Assembly (NCBI GenBank): GCA_020630675.1
Contig: JAHDIR010000003.1
Location: 49,156 to 113,155, forward strand
Origin: Bdellovibrionales bacterium
GTDB lineage: Bacteria; Bdellovibrionota; Bdellovibrionia; Bdellovibrionales; UBA1609
Reading direction: 5' to 3'
DNA: 64,000 nucleotides
Part shown: in pieces, positions 46,427 to 56,204 of the stretch
Layout of the letters: every line of letters begins with the position of its first letter
How positions within the stretch are numbered: the stretch's first letter is position 1
Position numbers and translations under genes: made by a program
Notes under the pieces: generated by a model
What the model was told of the DNA's origin: nothing
What the model saw: only the letters and a program-made list of their open reading frames with translations
The model's database searches: none

Positions 46427-47391
46427 TGAATTTGATTCTTGCACTCGTTTTTTCTGTGTCTCTTGTTTCTTGTGTTTCAACCAACAAAAAAGATTCACCA
46501 GTTTCTCTAAAAGAAGTTAAAAAGGATAAAATGACATATACGGGATTAACTCTCATACCGAGTAAGAAATTCAAAAAAAAGCGATCTTGTCGACTGTCAA
46601 AATCAGCATGGCCTAAAAAAGACTGGAAGTATTTTGTTGATTTAGGAAATTCTTGCTTACAAAGTAAAAAATACAAAGAACTCCTTACCATCGCTAACTA
46701 TATCTCAATTCATTATGCTAACAAACCTTGGGGGCCATTCTTTAAAAGTCACTACTTTACACATAAAAAACTTAACCTAAAAGCTTTATGGCTAATAGAC
46801 CTCGCCATTCAAAAATCACCTAACCTTGGGCTTTTACATTATCAAAAAGCTATTGTTCTTCATAAACTTAAATATGTCGCTGCGGCTAAATCTTCAGCAC
46901 ATAGAGCCGTCTCTCTCAATCAAAATAATTTTGGGGCTCAACTCTACTTAGCCAGCTTATACTTGCAATCAAACCAAGCAAAAATTGCTCTTAAACATGC
47001 TTTAATTGCTCAAAAGCTGTTTCCAAAAAACAATGAGGTCAATCTATTATTGTCCGACATTTATTTTGAAAATAAAAAGTATGAAGAGGCTGTAAAATAT
47101 CTATCTAAAATCAAAAGAAAAAAAGCATTAGCTAATGAAATTCACTTTAAATTGGCTTACTCCTATGAAAATTTACAACAACGAAGTCTATCTATTTCTC
47201 ATTATAAAAAAATTGAAGCTAGAAAAAAGGCAAACCTTTTGGCTGTGTACGGATTAGACGTAAACGAAAAAATTAAAGAAATGGAGTTGGAAATTGCAAA
47301 ACTCGAAGTAAAAAAGAGACAACCTTCTAATAGTGACGAAAAAAAGAATGAAACAAGCCCACCACAAGCTAAAGAGGAGGGAAAACAGTGA
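46423..47391 (+). CDS. TPR lipoprotein (GltE/AglT-like)
   Basis: The 322-residue protein has a lipoprotein signal with lipobox LVSC (Cys about 17). Four or five TPR units follow from about residue 60 (FVDLGNSCLQSKKYKELL, LLHYQKAIVLHKLKYVAAAK, FGAQLYLASLYLQSNQAK). A charged tail ends the protein. It starts inside the previous stop (ATGATGA), showing tight coupling. A TPR lipoprotein after a large TPR protein matches GltE (AglT) at the same position in Myxococcus. It would sit at the outer membrane, facing the periplasm. Confidence 0.8.
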   Translation: MMNLILALVFSVSLVSCVSTNKKDSPVSLKEVKKDKMTYTGLTLIPSKKFKKKRSCRLSKSAWPKKDWKYFVDLGNSCLQSKKYKELLTIANYISIHYANKPWGPFFKSHYFTHKKLNLKALWLIDLAIQKSPNLGLLHYQKAIVLHKLKYVAAAKSSAHRAVSLNQNNFGAQLYLASLYLQSNQAKIALKHALIAQKLFPKNNEVNLLLSDIYFENKKYEEAVKYLSKIKRKKALANEIHFKLAYSYENLQQRSLSISHYKKIEARKKANLLAVYGLDVNEKIKEMELEIAKLEVKKRQPSNSDEKKNETSPPQAKEEGKQ

Positions 47392-47627
47392 AATATATTA
47401 TTTTAATGCTTATTGTTTTGTCTGCACAATTTGTCTTTGCCAAAAAAAAGGTCATATACAGAAAATCACAAAATGTAAAATTTGATGGAAGTAATATAGA
47501 TGGAGTCGCAAGAACTCCCGATGGCTCTTATTTATTACAGAAGAGGAGTAAAAAGTTTTTACCACTTTATAAACTAAAAAATGGCTTTAACAAAAAAATT
47601 AAAGAGTCTGTGGACTATTTGAGGTAA
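47388..47627 (+). CDS. Small exported protein (GltF-position)
   Basis: A 79-residue protein with a signal peptide (ILMLIVLSAQFVFA). The mature part is about 60 basic residues with FDGSNIDGVARTPDGSYLLQ. I do not recognise a family. It overlaps the previous gene by 4 nt and ends 3 nt before the next start, so it is clearly translated as part of the operon. GltF lies at this position in Myxococcus as I recall it; the match is positional only. The small size makes it easy to miss in automated annotation. Confidence 0.75.
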   Translation: MKYIILMLIVLSAQFVFAKKKVIYRKSQNVKFDGSNIDGVARTPDGSYLLQKRSKKFLPLYKLKNGFNKKIKESVDYLR

Positions 47628-47630
47628 TTG

Positions 47631-49139
47631 ATGATTCAGTTTGAATTAGACATTGAACATAAGTACAAAGAAAAGACTCTCGGCGTTTATAAATTAAGGG
47701 CAAATAAACCTTTAACTATTATTGGCTCTAATAAAAATGCTGATATTCAGTTAATTGGTGAAGAGATAGAAGGAATTCATGCCACCATCGAGCTAAATGA
47801 AAATAAATGGATGATTAGTGACGTGAGTGGTGAAAGTGGCGTATGGATTAAAAAAGAACCTATTTTATCTTATGATGTACAAACACAAACTGTAGTGCAT
47901 ATTTCGGGTCACAGCTTAACCCTCAAACCTAATTATATTGATAAAAACTTATTTGCCGCAGCCCCTATTTTAGATAAAGAAAATAAGAAACAAAAAACTT
48001 TTCACCAGGTCGTTGTAAAAAAATTTGGTTTTGTCGTTGAATCAGAACTATTGAAAGTCAAAGAAAGCTTTAAGTATAAAATTGGCGGACAACGCTATGA
48101 ATTTAGACCACCCGCTGGAAATGAATGGAAGGTGAAGTCATTTAATACAGTGAGTGTTCATCAAAGATTGATTGAATCTCATCAGTTAAAAGATAGTACA
48201 AAAGATAAGCTTATGACGATCATAGACCCCAGCCTTAAAGTTCCTATGGGTGTCGCTTTCGTATTTATGATGCTAATTGCAGCTCTTATATATTTTGTCC
48301 CTCAAGATCCTGAGCTTGCAGATGTACCTACTATTGAAGAAAATAAGTATACAAAAATTATATACAAGCCAAAAACCAAAAAAGAAAAGAAAAAAGCGGC
48401 GCAAACTCGTAAAAAACTATTAGCCGGTAAAGCCAATAAAGCTACCCCAGAGCCTGCTCCTCTCACGCAATCAAACCCTGAAAAGAAAAAACAAGCACAA
48501 GCTAAACCAGGCACTCGTAGCACGATTTCAAAAAGTAGTAAAATGAGAATTTCAAAACTTTTAGGAAAAATCACGAAGAGAGCATCTAAAAATGCAATTG
48601 CTATTCAAACAGCTGGAGTGGCTGCAAACTCTAAAAAAACATTAGGCCCGGCTTTGTCTAGCGGAAATAAAATAGCTAATATAAAACCCAACGGTGGCGG
48701 CGGAAAATCACATAGTATTAGTGGTGTTAGCACGGGAGGAAAAGCTGGTGGCAAAGGAAGTTACCGAGGCTTAAGTGGTTTTGCCAGTGGTTCTATTGGT
48801 GGATCAAACGTTGGAATCATTGAAGAAGAAACTGAAATACAAGGTGGCCTATCTAAAGAGCAGATTGCTCGTGTAATTAAGTCTAAACTTGGACAAATTC
48901 GTTACTGTTATGAAAGACAATTAAGCTCAAATCCAGATTTATACGGTAAAATTCTTGTTAATTTTATCATCAATGCCTCTGGAAAAGTTGAGAAAAATAG
49001 AATTAAAAAATCAACCATGGGAAATTCTATGGTTGAAGGCTGTGTTCTTAGAAAAATGGCAGGTTGGAAGTTTCCAAAGCCTGTGGGCGGAACACAAGTT
49101 AAAGTCACCTACCCGTTTTTATTAAAGAGTACGAACTAA
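47631..49139 (+). CDS. FHA-TM-TonB-like protein (GltG/PglI type, AgmX/PglI C-terminal domain)
   Basis: The start is the ATG at 47631, with GAGGT 6 nt upstream. The 502-residue protein begins with an FHA domain (residues about 20-100: IIGSNKNADIQLIGEEIEGI), which binds phosphothreonine peptides. A single membrane helix (VAFVFMMLIAALIYFVP) follows near residue 210. Then comes a Lys/Ala/Pro-rich linker, a Gly/Ser-rich stretch, and a C-terminal TonB-like domain with IRYCYERQLSSNPDLYGKI. That domain is characteristic of AgmX/PglI gliding proteins. It could couple the inner-membrane motor to the outer membrane while sensing cytoplasmic phosphorylation. Confidence 0.88.
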   Translation: MIQFELDIEHKYKEKTLGVYKLRANKPLTIIGSNKNADIQLIGEEIEGIHATIELNENKWMISDVSGESGVWIKKEPILSYDVQTQTVVHISGHSLTLKPNYIDKNLFAAAPILDKENKKQKTFHQVVVKKFGFVVESELLKVKESFKYKIGGQRYEFRPPAGNEWKVKSFNTVSVHQRLIESHQLKDSTKDKLMTIIDPSLKVPMGVAFVFMMLIAALIYFVPQDPELADVPTIEENKYTKIIYKPKTKKEKKKAAQTRKKLLAGKANKATPEPAPLTQSNPEKKKQAQAKPGTRSTISKSSKMRISKLLGKITKRASKNAIAIQTAGVAANSKKTLGPALSSGNKIANIKPNGGGGKSHSISGVSTGGKAGGKGSYRGLSGFASGSIGGSNVGIIEEETEIQGGLSKEQIARVIKSKLGQIRYCYERQLSSNPDLYGKILVNFIINASGKVEKNRIKKSTMGNSMVEGCVLRKMAGWKFPKPVGGTQVKVTYPFLLKSTN

Positions 49140-49154
49140 AATAAAGGAAAAAAC

Positions 49155-49922
49155 ATGAGAAATGTAGGACAAAAATTAATCGCAGCTTCCTTGATACTTT
49201 TTTTGGCAGGCCCAACTTGGTCTAAAGACAAAGCCAGTGAGAGTTCAGCTCCTCCGGCTGATGCTCAAAAGCTCGACATAGAAGATCTTGAAAAAAAATA
49301 TTGGACCCCTAAAGACACCAAATACAATGTTGTTCAAAACCGAACCTACGGCAAAGAGGGTAAGTTTGCTCTTTCTTTACAAGGTGGCTTACTCGTTAAT
49401 GACAATTTTAATGAAGGCTTTAGTTTTAATGGGGCACTTAATTATTATTTCAATGAAAACCATGGCGTTGAGCTCAATTACTTTTTAACAAGCCTTCAAG
49501 ACTCCGAGGCAACCACCGTTTTTAAAGAAAGATTAGGGTCAGGCGTTGCACCAGATTTTAATAGAATTCAAAACTATGTGGGTGTAAATTATAACTTTAT
49601 TCCGTTTTATGCCAAAGTGAGTGTTATGGGTTGGAAAATCTTATACTTTGATTTTTCCATTTCTCCGGGCGTCGGTTTAGTCACTTACGAGCAGCTCACT
49701 GAAGCGGATACATTTAATGAAAACCTTAATACAGTTGCTTTTAATTTAGATATCACTCAACAATTTTTCTTTTCCAAAAGCTTTGCCATTCGCATGGACC
49801 TTAGAAACCTTTGGTATAAGGAAAAAGTTCTTAAGTTTGGCGGAACTGTAACCAAAGAAGAAAGAGACCCAAGAAATTCGCACACCGTATTTTTTAACCT
49901 AGGCTTACAATACTTTTTCTAA
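49155..49922 (+). CDS. Outer-membrane beta-barrel protein (GltH-position)
   Basis: The 255-residue protein has a signal peptide ending near TWSKD. From about residue 65 onward it consists of alternating beta strands with FNGALNYYFNENHGVELNYF, and it ends in GLQYFF, the C-terminal aromatic of a barrel. Its position after the FHA/TonB-like gene matches GltH in Myxococcus as I recall it. AAAGGAAAA lies before the ATG. It would be the outer-membrane end of the complex that the TonB-like tail contacts. Confidence 0.8.
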   Translation: MRNVGQKLIAASLILFLAGPTWSKDKASESSAPPADAQKLDIEDLEKKYWTPKDTKYNVVQNRTYGKEGKFALSLQGGLLVNDNFNEGFSFNGALNYYFNENHGVELNYFLTSLQDSEATTVFKERLGSGVAPDFNRIQNYVGVNYNFIPFYAKVSVMGWKILYFDFSISPGVGLVTYEQLTEADTFNENLNTVAFNLDITQQFFFSKSFAIRMDLRNLWYKEKVLKFGGTVTKEERDPRNSHTVFFNLGLQYFF

Positions 49923-49935
49923 AAAGAAGGTTTTT

Positions 49936-50574
49936 ATGAAAACAATGCAATGGATGACATTTATATTAATATTTTCTAGCTCTTCTGTGATTATGGCTCG
50001 TACTGATGTACAAGTACAATTAGAAAAAATGAAAACAAATCATATTAACAGTTCTGAAAATTACAAAAACTATAAAAGTAATTATGATATTTCAACAAAA
50101 AATATTAAAGAAATTAAAGAAGCTTTAGTTGAAATTTCTAAGTTAAAAAGAGACCTCAAGTACAATGATAAAAACATTGCAAACAACAAAAGAGTTCTTA
50201 GCAAAATGATTACTAAATTTGAAGAGTATAAATCTTCTGAAAATTCAGACATAAAAAAAGAAACTCAACAAATAGAAAAACTAAAAAATATTGTACTTAA
50301 ATTAGAGCAAAATATTGAGAAAAGAAAAAATAATATCGCAGCTTATGACGAAAAAGTCCTAGAGATAAATCAAGAAATTGCTGACTGGGATAATAAAAAT
50401 AGAGATATTGCACAAGTAAAAGAAGTTTTGGTTAGCAAAGAGACTGCTGCCAAAGCAGAGCTGAATGAGTGGCAAGCTAAGAAAAAAGATTACAAAGCAG
50501 AAGCTATAAAATGGAGTAAAAAAGCTAACATACTCAAAAAAACCTATGTCAGAATAAAAAAATTAAACGAGTAA
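49936..50574 (+). CDS. Exported coiled-coil protein
   Basis: A 212-residue protein with a signal peptide (ILIFSSSSVIMA). The rest is almost purely helical with heptad patterning from about residue 30 to 200, dense in Lys, Glu and Asn. It would form a long rod in the periplasm. There is no recognised domain. It is 14 nt behind the barrel gene and 28 nt before the next gene, so it belongs to the operon. A structural or spacer role in the envelope complex is inferred. Confidence 0.75.
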   Translation: MKTMQWMTFILIFSSSSVIMARTDVQVQLEKMKTNHINSSENYKNYKSNYDISTKNIKEIKEALVEISKLKRDLKYNDKNIANNKRVLSKMITKFEEYKSSENSDIKKETQQIEKLKNIVLKLEQNIEKRKNNIAAYDEKVLEINQEIADWDNKNRDIAQVKEVLVSKETAAKAELNEWQAKKKDYKAEAIKWSKKANILKKTYVRIKKLNE

Positions 50575-50601
50575 ATTAGAATTTTAAATAAAGGTGGAAT
50601 T

Positions 50602-53202
50602 GTGAAGGATTTTAATAAAAAAATATCATCTCTATTTGTTGCCATAGTATTTATATTGGCAACTCATAATTCCTTTGCCCAAAGCCCATCTAGCAAAACA
50701 GAAAAACAATGGTACAATATAGCCAACGGCGTTTGGGAGTGGCATAAAAAGAAAGAAAATGGTTCGCTCTTAGTGGTTTCCCCACAAAACACTGTTGAGA
50801 ATAAAGGCCCCTATTTAAACTTGGCTCCCCGCCCCTCACAAAGCGCTCCTATTGACTCAGCATTTTCACAAGTTCAAAGAAGAGGTGAAACACCAACTGT
50901 TCAAAATACAGTAACGTCTTCACAGTCGTCGACGGTTGCTAGTCCCAATTTAAAAACGGCACCAGTATCAAATACACAACCTACTGAACAAAGCCCGTAT
51001 TTGCAGTCCAACTTAACAGCACCTTTGCAAGATAACAACCCTGCAAACAAAAGAGACACTTCGGCTTTAAAGGCTCAACTGCCGACTTACAAAACAAATA
51101 AAGAACAAGCCAAACAGTACCTGGAGCAAGCTAAAACTAAGGCTAAAAATACTTTAAACACGGTAAACAACTATCAGCCTGCCGACCCTTCATTGCCAAA
51201 AAAACAGTCTAAAGTAGCCTATCTTCCCGTTAAAAAAGAGTTTTTATTACCAAATACGGCCAGCCAGTTAAAAGACGTTTCGATATTAAATATAGGAAGG
51301 GAAGCACAAATTAACAAAAATGACTTTATTGACCAAAAAGTTAAGGATTTAACGATCGAATACAAAACCCCTCCCCGCTTGAAGTCACCTATTAAAATTT
51401 CCCGCACAGTTTTTTCAGAAGCAACCAATGCTCTCAAAAAAGCTAGAAATGTTAAAAAGCTAAAAGGAAAACGCTGGAAGCTAGGAAAGGTTGTTAAAAA
51501 TGATGAAGTTACAAACTTAACTTACACCATTAAAGCTGAAAACTCATTTCAAGAGCTTCCCGTCGATCCACTCACAAAATATGATGTCTTTTTGCTTAGT
51601 GCTATCATTTTGAATAGCAAAAAAATATACCCTCCCGCACTAGGGCTCTTTGATGAAGTTACAAAATCTGAAAAACACCGCCAAGAAGCCAGCTTTTATA
51701 TGGGAAAAATTGCATATAAACTTAAACTTTACTCGGAAGCCGCTCATCGCTTAATTCCTATTGTTTTAAAACCAAATGAGTTTCGAAGTAAAGCTATTTC
51801 GATTTTATTACAGGACTTTCCCAAAGAACATGAAAGTAAAATAGCTCTTTCCCTTAGTAAAATGGAAGACCGAGAAACCCTTCCGCCTAAATTTATGAAT
51901 AAAATATTATATTATATATCTAAACACGAATTTGACACGGAAAACTATAAAACATCTTCTTTAACCGCAGATCAAGTTAGCCTTAAAAGTGATTATTACG
52001 TTAAGGCTCGCTTTATAAAAGGCTTGAGTGAGTATTTTTCTAATGACTTAAATGCAGCAATGAGTACTTTAACTCAACTTCAAAGTTATCTTGCCAACGC
52101 TAGATCTTCTGATACTAATATTGAAAGCCTTCTTGCTTTGAATTTAGGTCGAATTTACTTCCAACAAAAGAAATACAAAGAGTCATACCATAGTTATAAA
52201 AAAATTGATAAATCTCACCCTCTTTGGTTACAGGCTGTTACCGAGCTGGGGTGGGTGCAACTGGCTTTAGGGGATCAATTTGGTGCTATTGGTAATATGT
52301 ACTCTTTACACTCCCCTTATTTTAGTTCTATTTATAAGCCTGAAACCTACGCCATTAAAACAATTGGTTATTTAAATATTTGTCAGTACGCAGATGCTTA
52401 TAAGTCTCTTTCTTTACACGAAAAAGACTACCGTGACTGGAAAAATAAAATTGACGCTTATGTGGCTAAAAATACTTCGCCAGGCCAAGTGTACAAAACA
52501 GTTTCAAAGTACTTAAGTGGGAATAGCTCAACAGATGTTGATGGCCTACCCTACCAAGTTATTCGCGAAATTGCTCGACAAAAGACTTTTTTAAATATTC
52601 AAAAAAATATAAACAGTAAAGTCGATGAATCAAAAAATTATAACAAGGCCTTATCACAATTCACATTAGATAGTAAAACCGTTAAAAAGAAACTAGCCAG
52701 TTCAAAAAAAGCTCTTAAAAATACCAAAGTAGCTATTGCCGAAAATAAAAAAACAAACCAACTAGATAAGCTTGAGGCTCTTAATAATGAGTTACAAAAT
52801 TTAAAAGACTATATTACATCTTATTATTTTCAGCTAAGAATATTTAGTCATAGTCGAAAAAAACTGAATCAACTGAAAGTGGCAACGCAAGCAAGAATAA
52901 AAAAAGAAAATATTAGTTTAACCCGTAGGGCTGGCCAAAAACTTCTTAACCATATTCGGTTTATTAAGTCTGATAACGACGGTTTACTTGATAACAATGA
53001 ATTACTTCGCTACGAGGTCTTTTCAGGGAGTGGCGAAAACATACGTTATCAAGTCACCGGCGGAAAAATTAAAAATGAAAACAGAATACCAGCTAGTGTT
53101 AAACCAAGAAAGTCTTTGAATTGGGATTTTTCTGGCGAGTTTTGGGAGGATGAAATTGGATCCTACCGAACAACACTTGTAGATAAGTGCCCTAAAAACT
53201 AA
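50602..53202 (+). CDS. Large periplasmic TPR protein
   Basis: The 866-residue protein starts at a GTG with GGTGGA upstream and has a signal peptide ending near SFAQS. Residues about 60-200 are low complexity (Pro, Ser, Thr, Gln, Ala). Residues about 330-620 contain TPR-like helical pairs (FLLSAIILNSKKIYPPALGLF, LLALNLGRIYFQQKKYKESY). A coiled coil follows at about 690-760. I do not recognise a specific family. It is the second large TPR protein of the cluster and could help build the periplasmic part of the machine. Confidence 0.75.
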   Translation: MKDFNKKISSLFVAIVFILATHNSFAQSPSSKTEKQWYNIANGVWEWHKKKENGSLLVVSPQNTVENKGPYLNLAPRPSQSAPIDSAFSQVQRRGETPTVQNTVTSSQSSTVASPNLKTAPVSNTQPTEQSPYLQSNLTAPLQDNNPANKRDTSALKAQLPTYKTNKEQAKQYLEQAKTKAKNTLNTVNNYQPADPSLPKKQSKVAYLPVKKEFLLPNTASQLKDVSILNIGREAQINKNDFIDQKVKDLTIEYKTPPRLKSPIKISRTVFSEATNALKKARNVKKLKGKRWKLGKVVKNDEVTNLTYTIKAENSFQELPVDPLTKYDVFLLSAIILNSKKIYPPALGLFDEVTKSEKHRQEASFYMGKIAYKLKLYSEAAHRLIPIVLKPNEFRSKAISILLQDFPKEHESKIALSLSKMEDRETLPPKFMNKILYYISKHEFDTENYKTSSLTADQVSLKSDYYVKARFIKGLSEYFSNDLNAAMSTLTQLQSYLANARSSDTNIESLLALNLGRIYFQQKKYKESYHSYKKIDKSHPLWLQAVTELGWVQLALGDQFGAIGNMYSLHSPYFSSIYKPETYAIKTIGYLNICQYADAYKSLSLHEKDYRDWKNKIDAYVAKNTSPGQVYKTVSKYLSGNSSTDVDGLPYQVIREIARQKTFLNIQKNINSKVDESKNYNKALSQFTLDSKTVKKKLASSKKALKNTKVAIAENKKTNQLDKLEALNNELQNLKDYITSYYFQLRIFSHSRKKLNQLKVATQARIKKENISLTRRAGQKLLNHIRFIKSDNDGLLDNNELLRYEVFSGSGENIRYQVTGGKIKNENRIPASVKPRKSLNWDFSGEFWEDEIGSYRTTLVDKCPKN

Positions 53203-53240
53203 AAGTTTTGACTTAAAATTAAATATATACAGGAGAAGCC

Positions 53241-54365
53241 ATGTGTAAGCCAACCTTTAGATCTTTCTTCCTCTCTTTTAAAACTCACCTTATTATGAGT
53301 TTACTTCTTCTTTGGTCTTCTGGGTGTAGTAATAATGACCCCTCTTTCTCCCTAACATCTGTTGAACAGTCCCTTCAGCAAGGAGTCACTGTATCTTATA
53401 CTTCTAAAGTCGATGTTTTATGGGTTATTGATAACTCAGGGTCTATGAAAGCCTCACAAGAAGATTTGGCTAATAACTTTAATTCATTTATTTCTAATTT
53501 TACTCAAAAAGACCTCGACTTTCAAATGGCTGTCACTTCAACAGACGCCTACCAATCTAACTCAAAATACTCCTTTAGCCCTACTTCAGAGTACTCGCTA
53601 CTAAAAACCGGAGACGGAAAAGTTACTGACTCTGGTTTTTCCATCATTAACCCAAGCACCAACAATTTAGAAGATGTATTTTTAACAAACATCAAACTCG
53701 GTACATCAGGAAATGCTGATGAACGTGCTTTTAGTAGTATTGAAGAAACTTTGAAAAATACAGCTAACCAAGATTTATTTCGTAAAGATAGTTTTTTAGC
53801 TATAATCATCGTCAGTGATGAAGATGACTACTCAAGGCCTTACAAAGCTAACAGAGAGTTCGGAAAGAATTTGTATGGAACTGATCGCCATCTTAGTTTT
53901 TTGGATGAATTTACAGGTTCTACTGCTGATGAACGAAAATACAGTGTTTCATCTATTCATATTCTAACAGGTGATAACAACTGTTTACAAAAACAAAGAG
54001 ATGCACAGCCTGGAGAGCAAGGGCAACGTTATGGAGCCCGTTACGAAAACCTGGTTAGCCAAACCCAAGGAAAAAATATTAGTTTATGTAGTGATTTTAG
54101 TCAGTCCCTTGATATTTTATCAAAAGAAATTATTGAGTCGACTTTAGTTACTAGCTTTGTATTAGAAAGAAAGCCTCTTGTAGATACAATAAGCGTTGTC
54201 GTAAATGGCAATATAGTGGCTAAATCGGTAGACGGTTCTGATGGTTGGGAGTATGTACTCACTGATGATGGTAAAAACTTAATTAACTTTATAGGTGAAG
54301 ACGCAGCACCTCCTGCTGGTGCTAAAATTGATATTAGTTTTTCTCCTGAAACTTTCAAAGATTGA
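53241..54365 (+). CDS. von Willebrand factor A domain lipoprotein, paralogue 1
   Basis: The 374-residue protein has AGGAGA before the ATG at 53241 and a lipoprotein signal with Cys29 (lipobox SSGC). After the Cys comes NNDPSFSLTS, which the two paralogues downstream share in part. A vWA domain follows, with the MIDAS DNSGS at residues 64-68 and the third metal-binding segment in IIIVSDEDD. vWA domains bind ligands through a metal ion in a MIDAS site. It is 38 nt after the large TPR gene, so it may be part of the same transcript. Its partner and ligand are unknown. Confidence 0.85.
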   Translation: MCKPTFRSFFLSFKTHLIMSLLLLWSSGCSNNDPSFSLTSVEQSLQQGVTVSYTSKVDVLWVIDNSGSMKASQEDLANNFNSFISNFTQKDLDFQMAVTSTDAYQSNSKYSFSPTSEYSLLKTGDGKVTDSGFSIINPSTNNLEDVFLTNIKLGTSGNADERAFSSIEETLKNTANQDLFRKDSFLAIIIVSDEDDYSRPYKANREFGKNLYGTDRHLSFLDEFTGSTADERKYSVSSIHILTGDNNCLQKQRDAQPGEQGQRYGARYENLVSQTQGKNISLCSDFSQSLDILSKEIIESTLVTSFVLERKPLVDTISVVVNGNIVAKSVDGSDGWEYVLTDDGKNLINFIGEDAAPPAGAKIDISFSPETFKD

Positions 54366-54806
54366 TTAACTTTTCGACGACCAAAAAAAATGTTGTCTCA
54401 AAATCAAGGCAGTTGTGCTTTTAGAGTTTTTTTAATTTTATTTTGATGGTATGTTTGTATATGCAAGCTGGAAAAGCTTTACTAAAGCGTATAACAAGAC
54501 ACCCATTGATCAACACATTACGTTCTAATGCTTTTTCACGCTTCAAAATTAACATTTAAATTATGGTACGTTAGTTGATAATAACGCTGGTTGGGTACTG
54601 TATTTATTTGTAAAATTCCCTCCACATTCCTTTATTATCCAACTAGACGAAAAAGTGTGTGCGTCTATGGTAAAATTAAAAAATAAACTTTTCAAAAGTT
54701 CAGCCGTTCAACAGGTTGAGCATCAATTATTTCTATTAGTTAGCTTATCTAAGTTTTATATAAGAAAAAAATCAAACCATAGAGTCTTATTTCAGGAGGA
54801 AAAAAG
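54366..54806. other. Intergenic region between vWA paralogues 1 and 2
   Basis: About 440 bases, AT-rich, with no credible ORF. TGGTACGTTAGTTG at 54564-54577 recurs with one change upstream of the third paralogue (56099-56112), so it may be a shared promoter element. AGGAGGAAAAAAG lies before the next ATG. Confidence 0.4.
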
Positions 54807-55910
54807 ATGAAAAATTTAACTATTACTAAAAACCGTATTATTACCGGAGCGTTATCTCTTTTTCCCTTTTTATTCATGGCAAGTTGTGGTTCTGATACAC
54901 CTTCTTTTTCTCTCACTTCAGTAGAGGACTCTTTTTTACAAAACTCTGATCAACAACAAGTGTCTAAGGTGGATATCCTTTGGGTTGTCGATAACTCCGG
55001 CTCTATGAAAGCTTCACAAGATAATTTAGCGGCTAACTTTAATTCTTTTATAAGTAACTTCACAACTGAAAATCTTGATTTTCAAATTGCCGTCACTGCA
55101 ACCGATGCCTTTCGAGCTAACTCTAGCTATGACAGTTTTTCAAACAGCTCTTATTCCCTTTTTCGAACTGGTGACGGCGTGACTGACTCTGGTATTTCTA
55201 TAATTAACAATTCAACCACAGATATAAATAGTACCTTTTTAACGAACGTCACAATTGGCACCGGTGGCACCGGCGACGAAAGGGCTTTTAGTAGTATTGA
55301 AGAAACAATCAACAATGCGGCTAACAGTGGTCTAATTCGAGAGAATAGTTTTTTAGCGGTCATAATTGTGAGTGATGAGGAAGACTTTTCTCGAGACCGA
55401 TTGATTGGTGACTTTTCAGGAACAGCCCATCCTATTTCTCGCTATGTTGATGCTTTAGATGCCGCAACAGGTTCAACTCCTGAAAAACGTAGATACAACG
55501 TGTCTTCTATTCACATTCTTGATGGTGATACGGCTTGTATGCAAGAGCAAGAAAATGCTGTGCCTGGAAATCAAGGGCAAAAATACGGCATTCGATATGA
55601 GGAGCTCACGGCTGCTACTGGTGGAGATAACATAAGTTTGTGTAGTGATTTTGGAGTGAGTTTAAATACTCTTTCAGAGGGAATTATTGAAGCATTGTTA
55701 ATTGAAACATTCACTATTGAGCGAGAGCCCATAGTAAGCACTCTTCGAGTTAAAGTGAATGGTTTAGATATTCCCATGTCAGAAACCAACGGTTGGCAAT
55801 ATAGTAACCCTGGGCCCGATGAATATGTGATTACCTTCACTGGCTCTGCTGTTCCGCCGGCAGGTGCGTCAGTTAAGATCTCATTTGATCCTTTAACTTT
55901 TCAAGAATAA
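54807..55910 (+). CDS. von Willebrand factor A domain lipoprotein, paralogue 2
   Basis: The 367-residue protein has a strong AGGAGG ribosome-binding site and a lipoprotein signal with Cys27 (lipobox MASC). The mature start SDTPSFSLTSVEDSF matches paralogue 1. The MIDAS is DNSGS, and the later metal-binding segment is IIVSDEEDFS. Homology to paralogue 1 runs the full length, including the C-terminal beta domain (PPAGASVKISFDPLTFQE). It is monocistronic, with about 440 nt upstream. Retention of all MIDAS residues suggests a functional metal-binding site. Confidence 0.88.
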   Translation: MKNLTITKNRIITGALSLFPFLFMASCGSDTPSFSLTSVEDSFLQNSDQQQVSKVDILWVVDNSGSMKASQDNLAANFNSFISNFTTENLDFQIAVTATDAFRANSSYDSFSNSSYSLFRTGDGVTDSGISIINNSTTDINSTFLTNVTIGTGGTGDERAFSSIEETINNAANSGLIRENSFLAVIIVSDEEDFSRDRLIGDFSGTAHPISRYVDALDAATGSTPEKRRYNVSSIHILDGDTACMQEQENAVPGNQGQKYGIRYEELTAATGGDNISLCSDFGVSLNTLSEGIIEALLIETFTIEREPIVSTLRVKVNGLDIPMSETNGWQYSNPGPDEYVITFTGSAVPPAGASVKISFDPLTFQE

Positions 55911-56204
55911 ACCTCGACGTTTTTCTAGGGCCTAATTTTTATAAGGCTGTATAAGTTCAATTCATAATAGTTTCTCATAATGAGCTAAACAGCGATTTAT
56001 TATGAATCACTTTCTATGTTTATGGTCTGATTTTCACAATTTACCCATATTCAATGCTACAATTAAGGATGCTCATAATTAATGAGTACAATTTATTGTG
56101 GTACGTTGGTTGGTTGCACAGAGTTTTGTAATACTTAAAGGTAAAAGCCTTTTTTCAACGTCGACAAACTCTACCTGCGCTAACCTTAGCTAAAGGTAAA
56201 AGTT

